Source of the DNA: Planktothrix paucivesiculata PCC 9631
Lineage (GTDB): Bacteria; Cyanobacteriota; Cyanobacteriia; Cyanobacteriales; Microcoleaceae
NCBI RefSeq assembly: GCF_900009265.2
Contig: NZ_LR734992.1
Span: 57,320-121,319 of the forward strand
Direction: 5' to 3'
Length of the DNA stretch: 64,000 nucleotides
Shown here: positions 1 through 7,651 of the stretch, one piece after another
How the letters are laid out: each line of letters opens with the position of its first letter
Numbering within the stretch: the stretch's first letter is position 1
Program-made: the position numbers and the translations under genes
Notes under the pieces: generated by a model
The model's database searches: none
The model's input: only the letters and a program-made list of their open reading frames with translations
Told to the model about the DNA's origin: nothing

Positions 1-102
1 TCATCTGCGGAATGTGGGTTTCAAACCCGTATTCGTTCCTAATCCAAATAAACATAGTAATAACCGTCTTTGCAAAATCTTTTTATCTGCTGTATGAATA
101 AC
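1..102 (-). pseudogene. Tn3-family transposase fragment
   Basis: The minus strand reads in frame from about position 102 to a TGA at positions 3-1. It contains LQRRLLLCLFGLGTNTGLK, which matches the conserved C-terminal block of Tn3-family DDE transposases (typically RRLLLCLFGLGTNTG). The flanking residues do not follow the family, and the frame stops almost at once after the block, so this is probably a decayed remnant or a piece of a broken copy continuing off the left edge. No inverted repeat can be seen because the edge is cut. Confidence 0.55.
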
Positions 103-127
103 CCAAAATGCTGATTGTCAGAGCATT

Positions 128-514
128 TTACCAAACTAATTGCACAGGATAACTTGCAAATACGGTATCTCTAGTCACTATAGAAATGTTCTCTCCCAAA
201 CTTTGAGAAATTATTAAGCGATCAAATGGGTCTTTGTGGTGAAAAGGTAGCTTGCCTAACTCATCCAAATGTTCTGGTCTTATTTCCAGCAACTCAATGG
301 CATTACCGTAGACCTGATGCTTGACCAACTCAGTCATAGTCATGCCCAGTTGTAGTTTACCGATACTAATCTTGATAGACATCTCCCATAAGCTGGCAAT
401 ACTCAAAAATCTTTGATTGCTTGGCTGTTCGATCAACTTTTTGGCTGTATTACTCAGATTAAGGCTACCGTCTATGAACCATAAAAACGTATGAGTGTCA
501 AGCAAGATTTTCAT
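128..514 (-). CDS. PIN-domain toxin (VapC-like RNase)
   Basis: This is a 128-aa PIN-domain protein, probably the ribonuclease toxin of a type II toxin-antitoxin pair. The N-terminus KILLDTHTFLWF gives the first acidic residue typical of PIN nucleases, and the C-terminal part has HHKDPFDRLIISQS and ITRD, matching the remaining acidic positions of the DTHXFLW subgroup. Length is normal for the family. Its start overlaps the stop of the upstream antitoxin gene by 4 nt (ATGA), which argues for translational coupling. Targets are unknown; related VapC toxins cleave tRNA or rRNA. Confidence 0.9.
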   Translation of the reverse strand: MKILLDTHTFLWFIDGSLNLSNTAKKLIEQPSNQRFLSIASLWEMSIKISIGKLQLGMTMTELVKHQVYGNAIELLEIRPEHLDELGKLPFHHKDPFDRLIISQSLGENISIVTRDTVFASYPVQLVW

Positions 515-738
515 GGAGCGTATTCCTCAAAATCTGCCAATGGCTCATCAAAATCATCCGACATAATCACCTTACCCTTAGCACTGCCGAATTTGGGGAT
601 AGCTCCCACTCCAACAAGCGGCACAATTAGGAAAGCTGCCCCATCACTGCGTGTGATTACAACTTCTTCTCCGCTTGCTGCTTCTTCAATCAATTCTGCT
701 AGTTTTGTTTCAGCTTCTTTCAAGTTAACTTGGTGCAT
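511..738 (-). CDS. Phd/YefM-family antitoxin
   Basis: A 75-aa protein beginning MHQVNLKEAETKLAELIEEA and continuing with GEEVVITRSD, the classic Phd/YefM N-terminal DNA-binding fold in which residues VNLKEAKTxLxxLI form the first strand and helix. The acidic C-terminal tail (DDFDEPLADFEEY) is the usual toxin-binding segment. It precedes and overlaps the PIN toxin gene, so the pair is expected to form an autoregulated operon read on the minus strand. Family inference from sequence; partner assignment from overlap. Confidence 0.88.
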   Translation of the reverse strand: MHQVNLKEAETKLAELIEEAASGEEVVITRSDGAAFLIVPLVGVGAIPKFGSAKGKVIMSDDFDEPLADFEEYAP

Positions 739-949
739 TGATATTCTCTACCAAAACCCGATGTCTTGAATATAACTTCACAGCAAGCAAGTTCACGAGA
801 AAATATCCTAGAACATCGCACTCTTTGTAGATGAAAAACTAAGCGTCAGAGAATGGGTATTATCTTAACCTAACTCTCCCTAATTATTATTACGCAAGCA
901 ACACAGCTTTCATCTTCTGGGGAAGGCTGTTTTCACACGGGTTGAGAAA

Positions 950-2056
950 TTAAGACACGGAAAGCCGAGGTAACGTTAAAACTTTTTCCAAATATTCCAG
1001 ATACAGCAGTTGTCGAGGCGTAAATTCTACACGCTGTTGCAACACATCCAGCAACGCGATTTCCAGTTCATCTAAGTCCAAACTTCGGAGTCGTAATACC
1101 TTTGAAGCAACTTGTAAAAATTCCTCTGTTGGCTCATCAATTTCTACTAAATCTCGACTGTAAAATTGCAGCATTTCACTCCCCAAGTTCAGCACAATTA
1201 ACCCAGAAGTTCCTGTGCCTTCCACCCTTCCCCAATACCCATTCCAGCGATTGTCCGAGGGAGCAAAGGTTAGGTTCGGGTCAATGTTGACAACGGCAAA
1301 GTCCCCCGATACAAATAAGCGGGGGTCATCAAGACTGGCTTCTTCGGCCAGCAGTAGAGCAGCTTCTTTGGGAGTCCGAGCTTGACCTGTAGCAATTAAA
1401 TCTAAGATTTGTTTTTGTTGTTTTCGAGGCAGTTTCAGTAAGGAATAAGCCGCTTGAATACTAACGGTGTTGAGAATTGAACGCCAAGCATCAGCCCATT
1501 CTTCGTTTCCGGCTTTGATTTCCCAATCAATCTGAGCCACGACTTTAGCCGCTTTAGTATAAGTGACACCCGAACCCAAACCCACCTTAGCAGCAACTAA
1601 ATCACGGGTGGTTCCCTTCCTACCTTCTGAAAATATATCCATAAGGTTGTCGGGTTCATCAATTTTAAGTCCGGCTTCTTGCCGTTGTTTGGCGCGCGCC
1701 GATTCAATTTCTTTCCAAGAGTTGGCTTCTCGAACTTTTTGTTCCCGGGTTTTGGGTCGGGCGAGATTTTCACTCAGGAGGGCTTCGAGTTCACAGAGTC
1801 GGTTGGGAAAGGCTCGAATTTCAACGGGAATGGCGCTCCACTTTAATTGTAGGGCAGCTTGCCAGCGTCGATGACCACTAACAATAATCTGTTTTGGGGT
1901 GATGAGAATGGGGTTAATCCAATTGGACAATTGAATTTGTTCGACCAATTCCTCGATGTTCATCCGACCATAGATTTTCAGGTAGCGGGGATGGGGTTTG
2001 AGGGTTTTGGGGTCTACGGTTGTTACAGTGGAGTGGGCATCGGGTAGAGAGGACAA
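950..2056 (-). CDS. ParB/Spo0J-like partition or KorB-like regulator (ParB1)
   Basis: A 368-aa ParB-family protein. Residues 15-85 form the ParB N-terminal domain: LKPHPRYLKIYGR, then the core motif SGHRRWQAAL, which corresponds to the GxxRxxA nucleotide-binding box of ParB CTPases. A central helical region follows with KVGLGSGVTY, TVSIQAAY and ARTPKEAALLL, resembling the HTH segment that reads parS. The C-terminal domain (GYWGRVEGTG to the end) is shared with the second ParB-like protein of this window, so the two are paralogues. No ParA partner is visible. A perfect 28-bp palindrome lies 92 bp upstream of the start and could be its operator or parS. Confidence 0.85.
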   Translation of the reverse strand: MSSLPDAHSTVTTVDPKTLKPHPRYLKIYGRMNIEELVEQIQLSNWINPILITPKQIIVSGHRRWQAALQLKWSAIPVEIRAFPNRLCELEALLSENLARPKTREQKVREANSWKEIESARAKQRQEAGLKIDEPDNLMDIFSEGRKGTTRDLVAAKVGLGSGVTYTKAAKVVAQIDWEIKAGNEEWADAWRSILNTVSIQAAYSLLKLPRKQQKQILDLIATGQARTPKEAALLLAEEASLDDPRLFVSGDFAVVNIDPNLTFAPSDNRWNGYWGRVEGTGTSGLIVLNLGSEMLQFYSRDLVEIDEPTEEFLQVASKVLRLRSLDLDELEIALLDVLQQRVEFTPRQLLYLEYLEKVLTLPRLSVS

Positions 2057-2147
2057 GTGGGATAGTTCGTTGACAGTTTAATGATTTGGGATTAAGTATA
2101 CTCGCCATTTTAAGCGATCGCTTCACTGAACGAAATGAATCAAACCG

Positions 2148-2175
2148 AACATAGTGGAAAATTTTCCACTATGTT
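2148..2175. promoter_or_regulatory. Palindrome TGGAAAATTTTCCA, flavour A (candidate ParB site)
   Basis: A perfect 28-bp inverted repeat centred on TGGAAAATTTTCCA with flanks AACATAG/CTATGTT. It lies in the gap upstream of the ParB1 gene. The same core occurs at 4624, 13457, 15300 and 39698. Its length, lack of a loop and position upstream of a ParB-like gene suggest a protein-binding operator rather than a terminator. Binding by ParB1 is inference. Confidence 0.6.
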
Positions 2176-2204
2176 GTTTAAATTTGTCCCGGTTCCTTAT
2201 ACAG

Positions 2205-2285
2205 CAGCACTTCGGACAGTTGGCGATAGCCTTCGGCTGGGCGGAGCCCATCGCTAACGGTAGAATAAGGGTTCTAGGCTTTTAC
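2205..2285. repeat. Dispersed repeat, copy 1 (about 80 bp)
   Basis: This segment contains CACTTCGGACAGTTGGCGAT, CCTTCGGCTGGGCGGAGC and AATAAGGGTT. It aligns over about 80 bp with 31669-31750 in the type IV secretion operon, with roughly four in five positions identical by eye. The interior can fold because GGCGAT pairs with ATCGC-type ends. It looks like one of the small palindromic dispersed repeats common in cyanobacterial genomes. Together with the palindrome at 2148 it accounts for most of the gap between ParB1 and the next gene. Confidence 0.6.
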
Positions 2286-2325
2286 TCAAAAACTGTCCAG
2301 GGTATTGAAATAAATAAGTTAACTT

Positions 2326-2892
2326 TTAATCCCACCAATAGGAAATAATCACGGCATCTGTTCGACTGGGAAAATCGGGACTCCAGAGTGCTTTTTTCAG
2401 CCGCCATTCTAATTGTTGATCAGAAGCATCACAAACTTCTACAACATCGGCTTGCCATTTTTTACCCAAGTCCAAAAGTTTTGATACAGTTACGTCTTGG
2501 TTTTGGGTGAGCAAATAAAGGGTATCAGCTGGATAGGGAATAAAATGAATGATACTGGTTTCAGGCATAGGGCGATAATTAGCCATTGCCAGCAGTGTAT
2601 CTACCAACCCGCCAAAGCTTAAACCGTCTTCATCGGGAGCAAAAATCGGTTTGGTAAATAGAAAACTAGCCCATAACCCTTGATGAACGCAGAGGTCATG
2701 AATCACTTGTTGACCATCAAATTGATTAAAACGACGCTGCCAAACCAAAGCGGCAAAGAGTTCTTGAGGGGAATAAGATTGAGCGATGGATTGTATTTGA
2801 TTAACGTCCAGCATGATTGATGGGGATTGTTTAAAATCGATATCTTGATCATAATCGGTTTGATAGGAATCCTTTGATTGTGGTCTGCTCAA
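2326..2892 (-). CDS. Hypothetical protein
   Basis: I do not recognise this 188-aa protein. It has an ordered look: a helical start (SPQELFAALVWQRRF), hydrophobic strands (SIIHFIPYPADTLYLL) and a C-terminal DAVIISYWWD. There is no signal peptide or membrane segment. The annotated start is a TTG; the first ATG in frame is at 2814 (MLDVNQIQS), which would give 163 aa. A perfect 6-bp stem with loop ATGC lies at 2918-2933, about 25 nt upstream of the TTG, which slightly favours the longer form. It stands alone on the minus strand between ParB1 and an HNH gene on the opposite strand. Confidence 0.6.
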   Translation of the reverse strand: MSRPQSKDSYQTDYDQDIDFKQSPSIMLDVNQIQSIAQSYSPQELFAALVWQRRFNQFDGQQVIHDLCVHQGLWASFLFTKPIFAPDEDGLSFGGLVDTLLAMANYRPMPETSIIHFIPYPADTLYLLTQNQDVTVSKLLDLGKKWQADVVEVCDASDQQLEWRLKKALWSPDFPSRTDAVIISYWWD

Positions 2893-3014
2893 TCAATAAG
2901 ATGAGAAGAGCATTTTTCAGTCAATGCTGACTGACACTACAGTTGGTGACCCATTGGCAAGCTAGACAATTCAGTGTTAAAATTAAACTCGGTTTTCAGC
3001 AAATCAATCTATTC

Positions 3015-3317
3015 ATGGCTTCAGAGCGTTATCCTGAAAATTGGAAGGAACTAGCATGGTCGGTTAAAGAAGCAGCGAATTGGCAATGTCAAAAATGTGG
3101 TTTATTCTGTATAAAACCTGGAGAACCTTTATCAGATGCTATCAAATTACGTCGCCGAGCTTATACACTGCAAGTCCATCACTGGAATCATAACCCGGCT
3201 GATAATCGTTTAGAAAATTTGGTTCCGTTGTGTACAAGTTGCCATCTGGCTTGTCATCGTCGCAGTCGAGGAAATATTTCCCCAGGGCAGTTATCCCTTA
3301 ACTTAAAATTATCCTAA
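3015..3317 (+). CDS. HNH endonuclease-like protein
   Basis: A 100-aa protein starting MASERYPENWKELAW. It has the full HNH signature: WQCQKCG provides the first zinc pair, QVHHWNHNPADNRLENLVPLC the central His and Asn residues, and CTSCHLACH the second zinc pair. The layout matches stand-alone HNH nucleases of phages and plasmids. A TTG at 2943 would extend the reading frame, but the added residues look non-coding, so the ATG at 3015 is preferred. The 3' end overlaps the converging pseudogene at 3309 by a few bases. Role unknown; such genes often act in mobile-element DNA processing. Confidence 0.8.
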   Translation: MASERYPENWKELAWSVKEAANWQCQKCGLFCIKPGEPLSDAIKLRRRAYTLQVHHWNHNPADNRLENLVPLCTSCHLACHRRSRGNISPGQLSLNLKLS

Positions 3318-3711
3318 TTCTGAATTGAACACTGAAGTTTTGGCGCTTATTTCTTCAAGTCCGGCTTCAATTAAAGCTCGGTTTAAATCCTCAACTAAAT
3401 CCAGAGATTTAGCCTGGTTATTGAGGTAAACTGTATCTAAAGAGTCTCCTTGTACTTTTAATATACCCAATACATCTCGCCATTGTTTTTCGGAAGAGTT
3501 AAACTTTCGCCCAGACAATTTATTAAGGATTAGATCTTCAGGTGAGGCGAGAAAAACTGTTGCACCTGATCGAGCTTCCCATCAACAGTCGCTGTTCGGG
3601 TGTTCGTTGTTTTAATAGCCAGAATCCTAATAAATCAACTTCTGGTGTTGTATCTTGAGATTGAGGTTGATAGCCCGGTTTGATTGTAAATTTAGGAAGA
3701 ATTTGAGCCAT
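3309..3711 (-). pseudogene. Internally deleted nucleotidyltransferase-like gene
   Basis: This is a broken relative of the intact gene at 22589-23461. From 3711 the minus strand reads MAQILPKFTIKPGY and then PEVDLLGFWLLKQRTPEQR, matching the N-terminus of the intact protein (MPQIPTSAVTLGY, LLRQLTPQQK). After about 45 residues the frame is lost. In another frame ATVFLASPEDLILNKL leads into SEKQWRDVLGILKVQGDSLD, which matches the intact C-terminus (SQKQWRDVLGVLKVQGERLD). The central catalytic part is missing, so the gene has suffered an internal deletion of roughly 170 codons and cannot be functional as a transferase. Confidence 0.8.
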
Positions 3712-3779
3712 AAGATTAAATCTGGAGCTAGGAGTTATCAGTCAGAATTACAATCAATAGTTAACGAAGTAATTGAGAG

Positions 3780-4163
3780 TTAATCTCCGGCTAACACTTC
3801 TTTATTATCGATAATAAACCATTCATGATAGACGATAGCAACAAATAAATTGTCTTCTTTAAGTTGATCACAAATTGCTAAATATCCTGACATAAAATCA
3901 TCATAATAGGTAGTATCTTTTAGAAAGAGCGTAACCGAATTCCCATTTGCACTCCAAATCGTTCTTAAAATTGTTAGATTGTAATGCTGAGATTGATCTA
4001 TAGGCAGAAGAACTGAACGACCCTCAATTTCAAGAATTTCAACGGTCTGCCAGCGCAAAACCGATTCCCAACTTTCAGGGCCTTCATGCTTTTCAATAAT
4101 TCTATCCCAGCGCAAAGTGTTTATTTTTTCTAGGGTTTGTTGTGATAAGTCTGAAAATTTCAT
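3780..4163 (-). CDS. Hypothetical protein
   Basis: Unrecognised soluble protein of 127 aa, read from the ATG at 4163 (MKFSDLSQQTLEKIN) rather than the in-frame TTG nine bases upstream. The composition is that of a real gene: mixed alpha/beta pattern with strands such as SVTLFLKDTTYYDD and LFVAIVYHEWFIID. No motif, signal or membrane segment is evident. It diverges from the gene at 4277, leaving about 110 bp for two promoters. Confidence 0.55.
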   Translation of the reverse strand: MKFSDLSQQTLEKINTLRWDRIIEKHEGPESWESVLRWQTVEILEIEGRSVLLPIDQSQHYNLTILRTIWSANGNSVTLFLKDTTYYDDFMSGYLAICDQLKEDNLFVAIVYHEWFIIDNKEVLAGD

Positions 4164-4276
4164 TCGTTCCAAATTTCCTTAATAATTTTTTAAGAGATTT
4201 AATGAACACGAGTTTCATTGGTAGATAACAATTATAATAGAACTGTCCCTGTCCCAACATCTTACTCGTTACCGAT

Positions 4277-4597
4277 ATGGCTCCTCTAGTTGCCAAACGT
4301 ACTGCTCGTGCTATGTCTCGGATTTTTGATTTCGATTCCTTTACACCTGAAGAAATCAACAGAAGGGAATCTGAAAAAAAAGAATTGGATCAACGATGCT
4401 ATAAACACTTTGAAAAAATTCGGAATCGTTTGCTTGAAACCCATTATAATTGGTGTGTTGCCATTGAGCCTGAAAGCGGTTATTATTTGCTAGATTCAAA
4501 TTGGGAGCGTTTAGTCGGGAGAGTGAAGATTTACTGTCCTAAAAGCCAACTGATGCTCTACGGAATTAACGAAACCGGAACCTGCGGAAAAATATGA
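4277..4597 (+). CDS. Hypothetical protein
   Basis: A 106-aa protein with a basic, helical N-terminus (MAPLVAKRTARAMSRIFDFD), a charged helix (TPEEINRRESEKKELDQRCYKHFEKIRNRLLE) and a compact C-terminal part ending GTCGKI. I recognise no family. The overlapping frame from 4290 lacks codon coherence and was dismissed. Divergent from the gene ending at 3780, and followed closely by a palindrome at 4624. Confidence 0.55.
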   Translation: MAPLVAKRTARAMSRIFDFDSFTPEEINRRESEKKELDQRCYKHFEKIRNRLLETHYNWCVAIEPESGYYLLDSNWERLVGRVKIYCPKSQLMLYGINETGTCGKI

Positions 4598-4623
4598 TTG
4601 AGGGACTATTTTTGTGGGTGGGA

Positions 4624-4651
4624 AACATAGTGGAAAATTTTCCACCATGTT
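4624..4651. promoter_or_regulatory. Palindrome TGGAAAATTTTCCA, flavour A (second copy)
   Basis: A 28-bp inverted repeat with a single mismatched pair, identical in core and nearly identical in flanks (AACATAG / CATGTT) to the copy upstream of ParB1. It lies in the short gap between two converging genes (ends at 4597 and 4680). That position fits a partition or regulator-binding site better than a promoter operator. Confidence 0.55.
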
Positions 4652-4679
4652 CCTTTTCCAATTTAGATCTTTACTATGC

Positions 4680-6437
4680 TTAACCCCAACTCAAGGCAGT
4701 TTTCACGTCCACTTCAATCGGAACTTGCTGCAAATATTGTTGCCCTGCCTCAATCATCACTTTTTTAAGAAGAAGAGTTGTTTTTTTAAGGGTTTGTTGG
4801 GGACATTCTAAGAGAATTTCATCATGGACTACACCAATCAACTTAGCTTCTGTATCCGGTAAAACCTCAAACAAACGAGCGATCGCTACTTTCAACAAAT
4901 CGGCTGAAGTACCCTGAATCGGATGATTGAGCAACTCACACAGACGGGGTTTAGAGGCCCATCGTCTTCGACGTCCGCCAATTGTGCGAATCTCTCTTTG
5001 TCCCTGAGCATAAACCGTTTTCCTCACTTGTTCATGCCAATTCTTAACGCCTTGATAAGCCGTAAAAAACCTTTTTCTAAAAAGTTTAGCTTCCTCCAAC
5101 GTCAACAAAACATCATATTTTTCCTCAGCATAAGCTTGCAATTTAGCTGCCCCCATTCCATAAATTAAGCCAAAATTTACAGATTTAGCAATTTGCCGAT
5201 CTTCAGGCGTAATCTGTTCTAACAATTTCCCTGTAATTAAAGATGCCGTTAAAGCGTGTAAATCCTCCCCTTTAGAATAAGCATTTAACATCCGGCGATC
5301 GCTCGATATTTCAGCAACAATTCTGAGTTCAATTTGGCTATAATCTGCTTTAATAATTTGATAGCCTGGTTCGCAAATAAAGCAGGTTCGCATTCCTTGA
5401 GCAGTACAATTTCTGGGAATATTTTGTAGATTAGGTTGTTGACAACTAAAGCGACCTGAACGCGCTCCACACTGTCGATAACTGGGGTGAATTCTCCCTG
5501 TTTTGGGATGAATATGTTTAGGCAAAGCTTCTACAAAGTTAGAACATAAAGATGCTAACTTTCGATAGTGGAGGAGAAATTGTAGAATGGGATATTCACG
5601 AGCTTTAGGAATTAATTCATTTTTACGGGTTGATTGAACCGGAATATTAAGCGCACGGAGAGCTTGTAAAACTTGGGAAGTAGAACGAGGATTAAGCGTT
5701 TCTGTTAATTCTGGAAATAGAGATAATTGGGGGCTAGGGGCTGGCTTTAAACCCGCATTGATTAATTGAGTTAATACCCTCTGTTCTTGAGCTTTTAACT
5801 CAGAACCTACCTGCTGCCATGCTATTGCATCAAGTCGCATTCCATTCAGTTCCATTTGGGCAACGGCGGGCAACGCATCAAACTCGATTTGAGCCGTTTC
5901 TAATAATCCTGCATTTTGAAGTTTAGAATGCAGTCGAGTTTTTAGTTTCAGTAATACAGCCGCATCTAATGCTGCATATTCTAACTGAGCCGTTGAAAGT
6001 TTACCCCCAAAATTACTAAACTGTAAACTTTTATCAAGTTTAACCTTTAAAAATTCCCAAGCTAAAGATTGAAGATCATGATCTTTCTTGAGTCCTGAAC
6101 GTAATACTTGACTGGCTAACATCACATCAAAAAAAGGCCCTGATGGACGAAGATTTGCCATTTCTAGCATTTTCCAATCAAACTTAGCATTTTGGAAAAT
6201 TTTCAGCGCACGGCTATTGAGGAGTTTTTTTAAAAGTTGACACCCCCTCGTTCCCATAGCAGTTAAATCAATAATTAGAATCGGGTGTTGAGGAACAGCA
6301 ATTTGAATCAGGCAAATCCGATCTATGAATGGATCTAGTCCTGTTGTTTCAGTATCAATAGCCAGAACAGGAGCTTTCATTAAAGGAAATAAAGCCTTTT
6401 TAAGCTGATCATCATTAGTAATAAAGTTATAGTTCAT
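4680..6437 (-). CDS. Family A DNA polymerase with 3'-5' exonuclease, no 5' nuclease
   Basis: A 585-aa enzyme that starts directly with the DEDD exonuclease domain (AIDTETTG near residues 27-33) and continues into the PolA palm and fingers. Motif A is ADYSQIELRI, motif B is SVNFGLIYGMG and motif C is VVHDEILLE, so all polymerase catalytic residues appear intact. The N-terminal 5' flap nuclease of chromosomal PolA is absent, giving a Klenow-like architecture typical of phage and plasmid polymerases. It lies downstream of the methyltransferase gene with a 32-bp gap, in the same operon. It may serve plasmid replication or gap filling. Catalytic activity is inferred from motifs. Confidence 0.92.
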   Translation of the reverse strand: MNYNFITNDDQLKKALFPLMKAPVLAIDTETTGLDPFIDRICLIQIAVPQHPILIIDLTAMGTRGCQLLKKLLNSRALKIFQNAKFDWKMLEMANLRPSGPFFDVMLASQVLRSGLKKDHDLQSLAWEFLKVKLDKSLQFSNFGGKLSTAQLEYAALDAAVLLKLKTRLHSKLQNAGLLETAQIEFDALPAVAQMELNGMRLDAIAWQQVGSELKAQEQRVLTQLINAGLKPAPSPQLSLFPELTETLNPRSTSQVLQALRALNIPVQSTRKNELIPKAREYPILQFLLHYRKLASLCSNFVEALPKHIHPKTGRIHPSYRQCGARSGRFSCQQPNLQNIPRNCTAQGMRTCFICEPGYQIIKADYSQIELRIVAEISSDRRMLNAYSKGEDLHALTASLITGKLLEQITPEDRQIAKSVNFGLIYGMGAAKLQAYAEEKYDVLLTLEEAKLFRKRFFTAYQGVKNWHEQVRKTVYAQGQREIRTIGGRRRRWASKPRLCELLNHPIQGTSADLLKVAIARLFEVLPDTEAKLIGVVHDEILLECPQQTLKKTTLLLKKVMIEAGQQYLQQVPIEVDVKTALSWG

Positions 6438-6469
6438 AAGCAGGTGGTGGATAAGAAAAGGGTAAAAAA

Positions 6470-7063
6470 TTAGATTTCAGAAGCTTTATCAATTACAATG
6501 AGATACGTTTCAACTGTAACCGGACGAAGAGTACCCCAAAAAATTTCTAAAGGGAGTTTGATTACGTTGGCTTTCGTTTGTTTAAGAAATCCTCGGAAAG
6601 TTTGCGAGCGCTCATCGTTTTTGATATTCATTGAATTACTGACAACGCTAACCAACCGACCAGAAGATGCCAAAAACAGATGATAAGCGCGTTGAATCAT
6701 ATCTAAATCAATTCCCCGAACTTTATAAGTAGAAAAGGGAGGATTCATTAAAATCCGGTTGTATTGGCGTTGAGGTTGAGATGTTAAGAAATCACTCCCG
6801 ACTAAATTAAATCCTTTTTGAAAAAGAATCTGGCGCAATAGAAGGTCAATTTCAATCACATCTACAATTGCACCCGATTGAACCATTGCTTCAGCCAAAA
6901 CTCCATCTCCTGCCGTCGGTTCTAAACCATATAATCCTGGGGTAATCTGTGCTTCTTCCAGCATTATTTTAATCAGTTGAGGAGAAGACGGGAACCAAGA
7001 ATAAGGCGGAGTTTCTTTAACTTTCTGATATAGAATTGTCTCCACAAAAGATGTATTTTCCAT
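6470..7063 (-). CDS. Class I SAM-dependent methyltransferase, probably DNA adenine-type
   Basis: A 197-aa methyltransferase. GLEPTAGDGVLAEAM is motif I (SAM binding), VDVIEIDLLLRQIL is motif II with the acidic ribose contact, and RILMNPPFSTYKV is the NPPF catalytic motif seen in N6-adenine or protein-glutamine methyltransferases. There is no target recognition domain, so specificity cannot be read. Its ATG shares a base with the stop of a small upstream gene (TAATG), which points to coupled translation, and the PolA-like gene follows 32 bp downstream. A role in marking or processing plasmid DNA is plausible but unproven. Confidence 0.82.
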   Translation of the reverse strand: MENTSFVETILYQKVKETPPYSWFPSSPQLIKIMLEEAQITPGLYGLEPTAGDGVLAEAMVQSGAIVDVIEIDLLLRQILFQKGFNLVGSDFLTSQPQRQYNRILMNPPFSTYKVRGIDLDMIQRAYHLFLASSGRLVSVVSNSMNIKNDERSQTFRGFLKQTKANVIKLPLEIFWGTLRPVTVETYLIVIDKASEI

Positions 7064-7203
7064 TATTCAATATTTTTCTGCCAATTTCGTAATAACTTAA
7101 ATTTTGTTGTTTCTTTGCGACACTGATGAATCTGACAAAATATCCGTTGTCGCCAGCGATTAACTTCTTTATCTACAACTAAAACGAGATGGGAATAGTT
7201 CAC
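7063..7203 (-). CDS. Small basic protein, 46 aa, leads the methyltransferase/polymerase operon
   Basis: A short gene starting at GTG (7203-7201) and encoding VNYSHLVLVVDKEVNRWRQR and on to WQKNIE. Support comes from a good ribosome binding site (AGGAG, 7 nt before the GTG), a stop codon that overlaps the next start as TAATG, and balanced codon use. The protein is rich in Arg, Lys and Gln, with two Cys and a His in FCQIHQCRK that could bind metal. Function unknown; the operon context suggests a nucleic-acid role. Confidence 0.55.
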   Translation of the reverse strand: MNYSHLVLVVDKEVNRWRQRIFCQIHQCRKETTKFKLLRNWQKNIE

Positions 7204-7234
7204 AAGTCAACTCCTAATAGGGTTTTACGTTGTG

Positions 7235-7273
7235 AATCCGCCGATAGGCGGGATTTTAATTACTCCTATCGGC
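7235..7273 (-). promoter_or_regulatory. Leader stem-loops upstream of the MTase/PolA operon
   Basis: A stem AATCC-GCC / GGC-GGATT closes a GATA loop (UAUC in the mRNA) 31 nt upstream of the small gene at 7203. The segment GCCGATAGG (7240-7248) can instead pair with CCTATCGGC at 7265-7273, so two mutually exclusive hairpins are possible. The loop and distance match the hairpin family found upstream of other replication operons in this window. Confidence 0.45.
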
Positions 7274-7341
7274 TGAAAGATCTAATCAATATGGGTCGTT
7301 AAAGTAAGGTATAAATTTCATTCACCCTATAGATTCCTGTT

Positions 7342-7599
7342 ATGAACAACTCCAACAATATCGATCCCAATGAATCTGGTTATAGCAATAATGGCTATGA
7401 CAATAATCAGCAATCAAAGCCTTATGGTGTACCCGATAGGTTTGCAGATGGCTATCAAGAAAACGTTTTTGAGGGAGATTTGAACTTAGCAGATACCCCT
7501 TGGACAGAAACGGCATCCCATCCTAACCCTCAATTTAATAATGGGATAAAAAATCCTTTGGGGTATTCCAATTTTGAGGCAAATGACCTGGAATTGTAA
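7342..7599 (+). CDS. Small hydrophilic hypothetical protein
   Basis: An 85-aa protein very rich in Asn, Asp, Gln and Gly (MNNSNNIDPNESGYSNNGYD), probably disordered. It has no signal peptide, membrane segment or known motif. It lies 53 bp ahead of the VirB1-like gene and on the same strand, so it may be the first gene of a short operon serving the secretion apparatus. A non-functional reading frame cannot be excluded because of its low complexity. Confidence 0.45.
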   Translation: MNNSNNIDPNESGYSNNGYDNNQQSKPYGVPDRFADGYQENVFEGDLNLADTPWTETASHPNPQFNNGIKNPLGYSNFEANDLEL

Positions 7600-7651
7600 G
7601 GCAAAACACTATCAAGAGTGACTAATCAAATCAAAATAATCCGATCTATCA

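Noticed and set aside
903-930. ACAGC/GCTGT hairpin after ParB1 as terminator
   Set aside because: On the ParB1 strand no T-run follows and the stem is only 5-6 bp; too weak to list.
3309-3518. Independent 69-aa gene
   Set aside because: It is the C-terminal part of a nucleotidyltransferase-like gene whose N-terminal part lies just upstream in another frame.
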